A stretch of 21,621 nt of DNA, from positions 1 through 21,621 of the forward strand of contig JAWOJB010000085.1 of NCBI GenBank assembly GCA_046484325.1, given 5' to 3'. Below, piece after piece: positions 7,901-14,544 of the stretch (the stretch's first letter is position 1; each line of letters opens with the position of its first letter). A model generated the notes under the pieces. The model had not been told where the DNA came from. It did not search any database and was given only the letters and a program-made list of their open reading frames with translations. The DNA is from JAWOJB01 sp046484325 (lineage in GTDB: Bacteria; Actinomycetota; Acidimicrobiia; Spongiisociales; ZC4RG35). Position numbers and translations under genes: made by a program.

Positions 7901-9706
7901 TCACCGACGACCCGGAGCGGCCCCTCTCCTTGGCCGCCATCGCTCCTGCGGGTACGCCTCGAAGAACTCTGCCACCGCGGTATCGGTGCCGACCAGCACC
8001 AGTTCGGCGTCGGCGGGGAGGGGCGCGTACGGGTCGGGGTTTGCCTCGATGTGGCCGTCGCTCTCGATGGCCACCACGTTGCACAAGGTTCGCCGGTGGA
8101 GGTGGGTGTCGGCGAGGGTCTTGCCTACCAACTCGCGCGGCATCCGGGTGCGGAAGACGCTCAGCCCCTGGGCGACGAGGACCGTCTCATCCCGCCGGAA
8201 GTGGTTCCAGATGGCCGCCGATCCCACCGAGGAATACGAGAGCACCGCGTCGGCACCCGCCCTGTACAGCGTGGACACGTTCCGATCCAGTCGGGCGCGT
8301 GACACGATCCGAGAATCCGGCCGCAGCCCCCGGCAGTAGCGGGTGAGGTACACGTTGACGTCGTCGTCGTGGGTGGTGACGATCACGGCATCCGCCTCGC
8401 CGATGCCCGCCTCCTCGAGCACGGCCCGGTCGGCGGCATCACCGATCACGTACCGGACACCATCCCGGCGGCGTTCGGGGACCTGTTCGACGATCGCAAA
8501 CGGGATCCCTTCGTCGGCATACGCCCGGCCCACCGCCCGGCCCACCCGCCCGCCGCCGATGATCACCGTGTGGTGGGAACTGACCGACCCCATGGCGTAG
8601 CAGTCGTCGAACGCGGCGAGCTGCTCGGGGGTCCCGGCAAGCAGCAAGATCGTCGAATCCTCGAGGACGGTCTCGTAGGTGGCGACCTCGAACTGGCCCC
8701 GCACCCACGAGCCGACGATCCCGAGACCGAGCCGGGCTCGCAACCGGGCCTCCGCCAGGGTCTGGCCCACCAGCCGGGTTCCGGCGATGCCCGCTTCGGC
8801 GATCTGCAGCCCGGCAAAACGGCCGATCACGTGGGCCCGCCCGCCCAGGCCAAGCGCCCTGGTCGCCATCGCCCCGCCCAGGACCTCCCCGAGCTGAACG
8901 ACGTGGCTGGCACCGGCGATCTCGAGGATGTCGATCGATGCCGGGGAGTTGGCCGTGGCAACGATGGGCACGTCCGGGGCGATCTCGCGCACCGTGAACG
9001 CGATGTTGGTGTTGGCCTGGTCGTTGCGGGTCGCCACCACCATCGCCGCCTGGTCGACCCGAGCGTTGCGGTACGTGGCGGGGTCGTCGAGGGCGCCGAC
9101 CATCACCGTCCGCCCCTCGTCGTGCAGGCGGGCGGCCTCCGCAACGTCCTCGACGATCAGGACGTAGGGGTCGTCGGTCTGCTCGGCGTGGTCGACCAGC
9201 GCCGCCTCGACCGGGCCCCATGCCGTGAGCAGCAGGTGCCCGGAGGTCGAGGCCGGCAGGGACCGGGGCGCCCGCCGCTGCTCCCGCTCGGCCATCCACG
9301 GCATGAACACGAACTGGATGAAGAGGAACGGCAGCATCACGAGCAGGAAGGTCGATCCGCTCAGCAGCACGACGACCGAGAAGATCCGCCCGGCGTCGGA
9401 TTCGAAGGTGATGTCACCGAACCCGAGGGTGGTCATCGTGGTGAGAACCCAGTACACGCTGGTCGCCCACGAGTACGACCGACCTTCGAGCTCCATCAGC
9501 GTGTGGAAGACGGCACTGAACAGGGTGACGACGAGCATTAAGGCGATGGCGAGGAGGGCGAGGGTCAGGAGCCGGCGGCGCCGCTGGGCGTTCCGGGCGG
9601 CGGCCTGGGCGCGCTCGGATGCATGCATGGAGGGGACCGGTGACGGCTCCCGCGTCCCGAGGCGCTGGCTGAGCTGGGCCATCGTGGCGCCGAGCGACTT
9701 CAACAC
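7901..9706 (-). CDS. Two-TM potassium channel with tandem RCK (TrkA-N/TrkA-C) domains
   Basis: A 601-aa ion-channel subunit. After a ~45-residue basic N-terminus comes TM1 (46-66), the pore loop with selectivity filter TTLGFGD (92-98), and TM2 (107-130). The cytosolic part has two RCK units: residues 156-360 (TrkA-N plus TrkA-C) and 378-585 (TrkA-N with VIIGGGRVGRAVG, then TrkA-C). The second Rossmann fold keeps GxGxxG (384-389); the first has AWGPVEAA instead, so only the second should bind a dinucleotide or similar ligand. The layout resembles MthK/BK-type gated K+ channels with both RCK domains in one chain. GTG at 9706 is chosen because GGAG lies 7 nt upstream; ATG at 9682 or 9628 would also keep the pore. 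A tetramer gating K+ flux in response to a nucleotide or ion is the family expectation. Confidence 0.9.
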   Translation of the reverse strand: MLKSLGATMAQLSQRLGTREPSPVPSMHASERAQAAARNAQRRRRLLTLALLAIALMLVVTLFSAVFHTLMELEGRSYSWATSVYWVLTTMTTLGFGDITFESDAGRIFSVVVLLSGSTFLLVMLPFLFIQFVFMPWMAEREQRRAPRSLPASTSGHLLLTAWGPVEAALVDHAEQTDDPYVLIVEDVAEAARLHDEGRTVMVGALDDPATYRNARVDQAAMVVATRNDQANTNIAFTVREIAPDVPIVATANSPASIDILEIAGASHVVQLGEVLGGAMATRALGLGGRAHVIGRFAGLQIAEAGIAGTRLVGQTLAEARLRARLGLGIVGSWVRGQFEVATYETVLEDSTILLLAGTPEQLAAFDDCYAMGSVSSHHTVIIGGGRVGRAVGRAYADEGIPFAIVEQVPERRRDGVRYVIGDAADRAVLEEAGIGEADAVIVTTHDDDVNVYLTRYCRGLRPDSRIVSRARLDRNVSTLYRAGADAVLSYSSVGSAAIWNHFRRDETVLVAQGLSVFRTRMPRELVGKTLADTHLHRRTLCNVVAIESDGHIEANPDPYAPLPADAELVLVGTDTAVAEFFEAYPQERWRPRRGAAPGRR

Positions 9707-9938
9707 CGGCGTGCTCCGTTCGAATCGACTACCGGGATGATGGCACGGGGACGGGCAGGCTCTCGACAGAATCGGAGGGTGGACGACTTCGTGGTGGCCC
9801 GCAACCCCGAGGAGGCACCTGACACTCGCAGCGCGCCACCGGCCGGGCCAGACGAGCGGATCACCTGCCAACACCCTTACCGGCTCCCGATGACCGATCA
9901 AGGCTCCTTGGAGGAACCGCCCCTGGGAGGGATCGGGG

Positions 9939-10106
9939 CCCCTGGCTGTCGAGGCCCTGCGGCTGCCGGGGATGGCGGCGATTCCGGTCGACGCTGCGGT
10001 GGCGCTGCTGGCCACCCGGCTCCCGGGGGATCCTCCCCCCGACCCGGCCGACCCCGTGATCATCGCCGGCGCCCTGACCCACGGCTGTGCCATCGTCTCC
10101 CGACCG
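9939..10106 (+). pseudogene. VapC-type PIN-domain toxin C-terminal remnant
   Basis: The frame reads PLAVEALRLPGMAAIPVD, then ALLATRLPGDPPPDPADPVIIAGALTHGCAIVSR in overlapping pieces. This is the order of the C-terminal third of VapC toxins: a helix ending in LPG, the IPVD/ILPL strand, the LPGD-x(4)-DPADRIIVA motif with its acidic residues, and the ALxHGxxLVTRD strand. Here the normal Arg after DPAD is Pro and the final TRD Asp is SRP, so key positions are lost. There is no N-terminal LLDTHVW-type segment with the first catalytic Asp upstream in any frame, and no VapB antitoxin gene. It is the relic of a toxin-antitoxin locus, about 56 codons long. The family call rests on motif order only. 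Confidence 0.65.
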
Positions 10107-10274
10107 ACGGCTGCGCCGGTACCAATTCGCTCCCACCGTCTGGTAGGGCGGGTGCTACTCCTCCCGCGCCTGCATCGACACCATCCCGGCGAGGCGCCGT
10201 TCGGAGGATTCTCGACGGCATCGAGTCGACCGGGCTCGTGTCCCTGGGCCCGGCGGCGCTGGGCACTCGACTCG

Positions 10275-10280
10275 TATGCT
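10275..10280 (+). promoter_or_regulatory. Candidate leaderless -10 box (TATGCT) for the cyclase-like gene
   Basis: TATGCT is followed by CTGTCG and then ATG at 10287, exactly the same 6-nt spacing as TAAGGT before the DinB gene at 7740. No Shine-Dalgarno sequence precedes this ATG. No clear -35 hexamer is visible. Confidence 0.5.
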
Positions 10281-10286
10281 CTGTCG

Positions 10287-11252
10287 ATGACCGACACCGC
10301 CGTCATCGACTGGCTGCTCGACCCAGAGGGCTCCGACCCGGCCATCCGCTGGCAGGTGATGCGTGACCTGCTTGACTCCCCACGGTCGGAGTGGGAGGCG
10401 GAGCGGGCCAGGGTGGAGACGGAGGGGTGGGGGGCCCGCCTCCTGGCCCTCGAGGACGAGGACGGGCAGTGGGCCGGCGGCGCCCTCTTCCCGGACGACT
10501 TCGACTTCGACGGCGACGAGGACGGCCAGCCGTGGACGGCCACCGACCCCTCGTTGTGCCTGCTGCGGGAGTTCGGTCTCGACCCCTCGTCGGAGCGGAT
10601 CCGCCGATCGGTCGAGCTGATCGGCGCCAATAGCCGATGGGAGCACGACGGCCAGCCCTACTGGGAGGGCGAGGTCGAGCCCTGCATCAACGGTCGAACC
10701 GTGGCCAACGGCACCTACTTCGGGGTGGAGATGGGCCCGCTGGTCGCAAGGCTGGTGGGAGAGCGCCTGGAGGATGGCGGGTGGAACTGCGAGGCAGAGC
10801 GGGGCTCGGTCCGCTCGTCCTTCGACACCACGATCAACGTGCTGGAGGGACTGCTGGAATACGAGCGGGCCACCGGAGGCACCGCCGAATCGCAGACGGC
10901 CCAGCGCTCGGGCGAGGACTACCTGCTCGCCCGGCGGCTGTTCCGTCGTCTCGGCACGGGCGAGCCCATCGAGAAGTACCTCTCCCTTCTGCACCCCAAC
11001 CGGTGGCACTACGACGTGTTGCGGGGCCTCGACTACTTCCGCTCGGCCTCTGCGCTCACAGGCGCCGCCCCCGACCCCCGGCTGGGCGAGGCGATCGAGC
11101 AGGTGCGGTCCCGGCGGCGGGGCGACGGCACCTGGGCCGTCGACGAGAGCCCCTCCGGGCGGGTCTGGTTCGAGGTCGACGACGGCGCCGGCAACCCCTC
11201 ACGATGGATCACCCTCCGGGCGATGAGGGTCCTGCGATGGTGGGAGGGGTAG
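10287..11252 (+). CDS. Squalene-cyclase-like (prenyltransferase alpha-alpha toroid) protein
   Basis: A 321-aa soluble protein with repeats resembling the QW motifs of terpenoid-cyclase/prenyltransferase toroids: EDGQWAGG (58-65), LEDGGWNCE (161-169) and RGDGTWAVD (278-286), each near a helix pair. SSFDTTINVLEGLLEY (177-192) is a typical inner-barrel helix. It is about half the length of a true squalene-hopene cyclase, and I see no DxDD catalytic motif; DFDFDGDEDG (71-80) is acidic but in the wrong setting. Actinobacterial proteins of this size are often annotated as squalene cyclase without evidence. The function is therefore unknown: possibly a carbohydrate- or isoprenoid-binding toroid. The start at 10287 is supported by the TATGCT box; the frame extends upstream only through the toxin relic. 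A strong hairpin follows 30 nt after the stop. Confidence 0.82.
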   Translation: MTDTAVIDWLLDPEGSDPAIRWQVMRDLLDSPRSEWEAERARVETEGWGARLLALEDEDGQWAGGALFPDDFDFDGDEDGQPWTATDPSLCLLREFGLDPSSERIRRSVELIGANSRWEHDGQPYWEGEVEPCINGRTVANGTYFGVEMGPLVARLVGERLEDGGWNCEAERGSVRSSFDTTINVLEGLLEYERATGGTAESQTAQRSGEDYLLARRLFRRLGTGEPIEKYLSLLHPNRWHYDVLRGLDYFRSASALTGAAPDPRLGEAIEQVRSRRRGDGTWAVDESPSGRVWFEVDDGAGNPSRWITLRAMRVLRWWEG

Positions 11253-11282
11253 CGCTCCTGCCGCGGGGACGAGGACCCAACC

Positions 11283-11333
11283 CATCGAGTGAACCTGGAA
11301 CGTCAACTATTGGCGCTTCAGGTTCACTCGATG
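11283..11333. repeat. 51-nt palindrome/hairpin with perfect 15-bp arms
   Basis: CATCGAGTGAACCTG (11283-11297) is the exact reverse complement of CAGGTTCACTCGATG (11319-11333). Pairing continues inward through G-T, A-T, one A-C mismatch and five more pairs (CGTCA/TGGCG), leaving a 5-nt loop ACTAT (11306-11310). It starts 30 nt after the cyclase-like stop. It may terminate that gene, although no T-run follows, or be a mobile palindromic element. It is lower in GC than its surroundings. Confidence 0.75.
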
Positions 11334-11802
11334 TGATCGAGGTGATCGAGCGGGTCCCCGGCTCGAGCTCGACCGACTTCTGGGGCATCGCCCACGTGCC
11401 GTCGGACCCCGAACCCAGGTCCTGTCCGTCGCCGAACTGGACCGGCGCCTCCAGCTGCTGGGAGCCTCCTGGGCCTACTTCGACGACGTCGCCGCCGACA
11501 TCACCGATGAGCTGGGACCCCAACCCCGCGGCGACGGCCGCTCCCGCGACCAGATCATCCGCCACGTCTACGGCACCGAGCCCGAGAACTGGTCCCGGAA
11601 AGTCGGAGTGAAAACCCCGCTCGACGTCGTCCTCACCCCCGGGGGCCTCGCCACCCACCGCCGCCAGTACCTCGACGCCATCCGCGCCTACCACGCCGAA
11701 GGCAAGCCGGCCCGCACCTGGCCGATCCCGTTCCTCGTCCGCCGCACCGCCCACCACGTGATGGACCACGCCTGGGAACTCGAGGATCGAAGAACCTCCT
11801 GA
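11333..11802 (+). pseudogene. DinB-like protein gene with a one-base frameshift
   Basis: From GTG 11333 (or GTG 11342) the frame reads VIEVIERV and then DFWGIAHVPSDPE. At CCC (11414-11416) the frame must shift: with one extra C it continues as PQVLSVAELDRRLQLLGASW, and then unbroken to RRTAHHVMDHAWELED and the stop at 11800-11802. The repaired protein is about 156 aa. The His pattern IIRHVYG and HHVMDHAW resembles DinB-fold metal sites, and I recall actinobacterial hypotheticals with the same HHxxDHAWExED ending, so this is probably a conserved but uncharacterised DinB-like family. As written, translation from any normal start gives only a fragment; GTG at 11608 would yield the last 64 residues. 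Whether it is dead or a sequence error is open. Its start lies on the edge of the hairpin at 11283-11333. Confidence 0.7.
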
Positions 11803-11838
11803 CCCCGGCAACCCGAAGAGATCCAGCGTGGGGCCCTG

Positions 11839-11884
11839 TGACCTTGAGGTCGCCGGCAGACCCTGCTGCCTCAGGTCTTGGTCA
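11839..11884. other. Possible stem-loop between convergent genes
   Basis: TGACC (11839-11843) pairs with GGTCA (11880-11884), and an inner TGAGG/CCTCA or GGCAG/CTGCC can pair with small bulges. It lies between the stop of the DinB-like gene and the stop of the Lys-rich protein, where a bidirectional terminator would fit, but no T-runs flank it. The remaining bases of this 176-nt spacer show nothing. Confidence 0.2.
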
Positions 11885-11978
11885 CCCAACAGAGACGAAA
11901 CGGCTGGCCGGCGGATCCGCACCGGTCATCAACCCGACTCGGGCAATGGGCAGTGGGCCGATCGGGCGGGGCGCCTGG

Positions 11979-12104
11979 TCACCCGACCTTGGTCTGCCTG
12001 GCCGCGGTGGCGGCCTTCTTCGCCTTCTTGTCGGAGCGCTTCTGTTTGAGATCCTTGGCGGCAGGCTTCTTGGTGCTCTTGCCGCCCTTGTCCTTGGTTC
12101 CCAT
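11979..12104 (-). CDS. Small Lys-rich basic protein (41 aa)
   Basis: A short gene of 42 codons: MGTKDKGGKSTKKPAAKDLK, then QKRSDKKAKKAATAARQTKV and a final Gly. About one third of residues are Lys or Arg, with alternating Ala-Lys helix-forming blocks and no hydrophobic core, so it is probably nucleic-acid-binding, ribosome-associated or intrinsically disordered. Its ATG at 12104 is preceded by an excellent Shine-Dalgarno sequence (TGGAGG, 5-nt spacing), which is the main evidence that it is translated. Similar tiny DKGGK/KEKR proteins occur as hypotheticals in many actinobacteria; no function is established. It lies 115 nt after the SpoIIE-type phosphatase stop on the same strand, with a possible CGGAGG/CCTCCG hairpin (12169-12183) between them, so it may be a separate transcript. 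Confidence 0.75.
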   Translation of the reverse strand: MGTKDKGGKSTKKPAAKDLKQKRSDKKAKKAATAARQTKVG

Positions 12105-12219
12105 GAGTGCCTCCAGACGGCCACCGACATGGTGACCTCTTGCCATTGTCGCACGCCCCCGCAGGTGACGGAGGGTGCCTCCGACCGCTGATCGCCATAG
12201 CTGCGACTCTTCGGATCGC

Positions 12220-14544
12220 TCAGTGTCGCCGCACGGTCAGGAGGGTGATGTCGTCTTCTTGCTCCCACTCGGGCCCGGTGAAGTCGCGGTGCCGGGAGAG
12301 CAGCCCCGGGATCAGGTTCGAGCCCTCCGGGGCCTGGCCGACCATCTCCGCGAACCGCTCGAAGCCGAGCATCGCCCCATCGGGGTTGTGGACCTCGATG
12401 AGGCCGTCGGTGGTGAGGATCAGGGTCTCGCCCGGTTGCACCTCGACCTCGGACTCCTCGTACGGCATCCCCGGCATCAGGCCGAGTGGCATCCCGGTGG
12501 CGCGGGCCTGGCCGATGGACCCGTGTCGCTTGACATAGGGGAGATCGTGGCCGGCGTTGGCGAAGACCAGGCGGCCGGCGGCGGGGTCGAGAAAGCCGAG
12601 CAGACAGGTGACGAACATCCCGGCCGGGATGCTGGCCCCCAGCAGGTCGTTGACCCTGGCGAGGACCTCGCCCGGTGAGGATCTCCCGCTCTCGGTGGCA
12701 CCGCGCAACAGCGTCCGGCACACCGTCATCACCATCGCCGCGGGCACGCCTTTGCCGGAGACGTCGCCCACCACCAGGGTCACGCGGCCGTCGGCCCGGG
12801 CGACCACGTCGTAGAAGTCGCCGCCCACCTCCCGGGCAGGTCGGTAATAGACGTCGACGCTCCAGCCGGGCGGCTGGGGAAGCTCTCGGGGCAGCAACTC
12901 GGTCTGGATCCGCCTCGCCGTTGCCATCTCCCCGGCGAGGCGTTCCTGATCCCTGACCGCCGCCTCCTGGCGACGGACCAGCTCGCCCAGCCGGAAGGGC
13001 GGGGCGAGGGCGCCCGCCAGCCGGTCGAGCTGTTCGAGGTCGAGTGCGCTGTAGCGGCCGGAGGCGGGGGCCCCGAGCAACGCGACGGCCACCAGCCGCC
13101 GCTGGGAGACGAAGGGGACGGCGACGTCGAACCAGTCGCCGGCGAGACCGGAGAGAGCACCGCCGGCCTCGAGCACCACTGCGCCCCGGCCCCGAAGTGT
13201 GACTTCCACCTGCTCGTCGAGGGCAGGATCGAGGAGACCGGGGACCCGTACCTCCAAACGCTCGGGGGAGAACCCCTCCTCGATCACCGCGCGGACCCCG
13301 GCGACGAGCTCCTCGATGCTCACGGTGTCCTCGGCACTGGCTGCCAGCAGGCCGATGGCCCGGTCGATCTGGTACTTGCTCGGGTAGAAGCGCCGGTCCA
13401 CCACCTCCTGCAGACGGTTCCGAAGCGGCCGGAACACGGCGACGACGATCACACCGGAGAGGGCCCCGCCGAGGGCGGCCTGGACCGGAGACATGGCCGG
13501 ATCGAGCGGGCCGTCGAGCACGAGAGCGATCGTGGCGAGCGCCGCTGCCAGCCCCGCACCGACCATCAGGGTGACCGAGCCGTACACCAGCGCCCGGTTC
13601 ACGATCAGATCGATGTCGAAGAGCCGGTACCGGGCGATGGCGACCCAGATGGAGAGCGGCAGCGCGAACACCGTGGCGGTGAGCAGGATCAGCAGGTTGA
13701 CGTCGTAGACCGCCTGAAGACGAGGGGTGGCCAGCACCAGCTCGAAGGCGTCGGATGACAGCTCGGGGCTGACTGCCCAGATCACCCCGAAGACGCCGAG
13801 CACGAGGGTGAACGACCAGACGACCGGACGGGCCCGTCGCATCGCCTCGCTCCCCGGGTCCCTGCTCTGTCGCCCGGCCTGGGCGGCGATCAGGCCGGCC
13901 GGGACCAGCATCCCGAGACCCTGTTGAACTCCCGACGGGATGCGGAGGTCGGCGGCGACCGCCGCCACCCCGACCATCGCCAACCCGGCCACCACCCAGC
14001 GACCCCAGCTCGGACTCCACCTCCCGTCGGGGAAGAGGAGGAAGAACACCACCACGGACATTCCGGCGAGTGAGGCCCAATAGGTGCCGAGCGCCCCCGG
14101 CGAGGCGGTCCCGATCAGCCGGGCTGCAGGTTCCCACCCGGTGCCGTCGAACACCGCGAGCGGAGCGAACAGGCTGGTGCCGACCAGCACGAGCATGACC
14201 GAGCCGAGTAACGGCATCGTCGTCGCCGGGCGGCGGACGACGATGAACATGCCGGTGGCCACGTAGAGGAGGAACCCGGTGACGTGCACCGCCACCTGGC
14301 CGGCCCGCAAGAGGTCGTCACCTCCGAACAAGGCCACGAGCTGGCCGCTGAGGGCCGGGTTCACCGCCAACGGGCCTGCGACCAGCGGCGGGAGGCCGGA
14401 TCCGGCGAAGTCGATGAAGGCCGCGCCGGCCACCACCAGACACGGGACGATCACAACTCCCCAGGCAAGCCGGCCGATGACCGCCCCCCGCCGGGCGACG
14501 GCCGGCCACGGGAGCCGCGCCCCGAACACGGTCCCCTCGGTCAA
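12220..14544 (-). CDS. Membrane-anchored SpoIIE-type PP2C serine phosphatase
   Basis: A 774-aa signalling phosphatase. Residues 20-375 contain about nine to ten hydrophobic helices, ending in YRLFDIDLIVNRALVYGS (306-323), a linker seen in actinobacterial and chloroflexal membrane sensors. Residues 390-520 look like a GAF-type sensory domain. The SpoIIE phosphatase domain follows: EVGGDFYDV (Asp576), VVGDVSGKGVPAAM (Asp594), NAGHDLPYV, TTDGLIE (Asp713) and EDDITLL (Asp764/765), so all metal-binding acids are present and it should be active. Known relatives dephosphorylate anti-anti-sigma factors; no kinase or STAS gene lies nearby. It starts with TTG at 14544, overlapping the stop of the dihaem membrane protein by 4 nt (TTGA) with no independent ribosome-binding site seen, so translation is probably coupled. 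Confidence 0.92.
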   Translation of the reverse strand: MTEGTVFGARLPWPAVARRGAVIGRLAWGVVIVPCLVVAGAAFIDFAGSGLPPLVAGPLAVNPALSGQLVALFGGDDLLRAGQVAVHVTGFLLYVATGMFIVVRRPATTMPLLGSVMLVLVGTSLFAPLAVFDGTGWEPAARLIGTASPGALGTYWASLAGMSVVVFFLLFPDGRWSPSWGRWVVAGLAMVGVAAVAADLRIPSGVQQGLGMLVPAGLIAAQAGRQSRDPGSEAMRRARPVVWSFTLVLGVFGVIWAVSPELSSDAFELVLATPRLQAVYDVNLLILLTATVFALPLSIWVAIARYRLFDIDLIVNRALVYGSVTLMVGAGLAAALATIALVLDGPLDPAMSPVQAALGGALSGVIVVAVFRPLRNRLQEVVDRRFYPSKYQIDRAIGLLAASAEDTVSIEELVAGVRAVIEEGFSPERLEVRVPGLLDPALDEQVEVTLRGRGAVVLEAGGALSGLAGDWFDVAVPFVSQRRLVAVALLGAPASGRYSALDLEQLDRLAGALAPPFRLGELVRRQEAAVRDQERLAGEMATARRIQTELLPRELPQPPGWSVDVYYRPAREVGGDFYDVVARADGRVTLVVGDVSGKGVPAAMVMTVCRTLLRGATESGRSSPGEVLARVNDLLGASIPAGMFVTCLLGFLDPAAGRLVFANAGHDLPYVKRHGSIGQARATGMPLGLMPGMPYEESEVEVQPGETLILTTDGLIEVHNPDGAMLGFERFAEMVGQAPEGSNLIPGLLSRHRDFTGPEWEQEDDITLLTVRRH

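Larger units (their letters stand above)
9707..10286. other. 580-bp divergent spacer between the channel and cyclase-like genes
   Basis: The spacer contains the VapC remnant (9939-10106) and the TATGCT promoter of the cyclase-like gene. Long open frames on the plus strand here (from 9737 and from 9972) are dominated by Arg, Pro and Gly in an unstructured pattern and are not believable as genes, apart from the PIN segment. Nothing recognisable is seen in 9707-9935 or 10107-10270. Confidence 0.6.

Noticed and set aside
9711..9740. GTTCGAATC, resembling a tRNA T-loop
   Set aside because: No stem on either side; it lies in the leader of the channel gene.
9737..10366. 209-codon plus-strand open frame in the channel/cyclase spacer
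   Set aside because: Low-complexity Arg/Pro/Gly sequence; a different frame over part of it carries the recognisable PIN-domain relic.
11882..14137. 751-codon open frame on the minus strand
   Set aside because: It is a shifted frame of the SpoIIE-type phosphatase gene, Arg/Gly/Pro-rich with no domain; the true frame has all catalytic acids.
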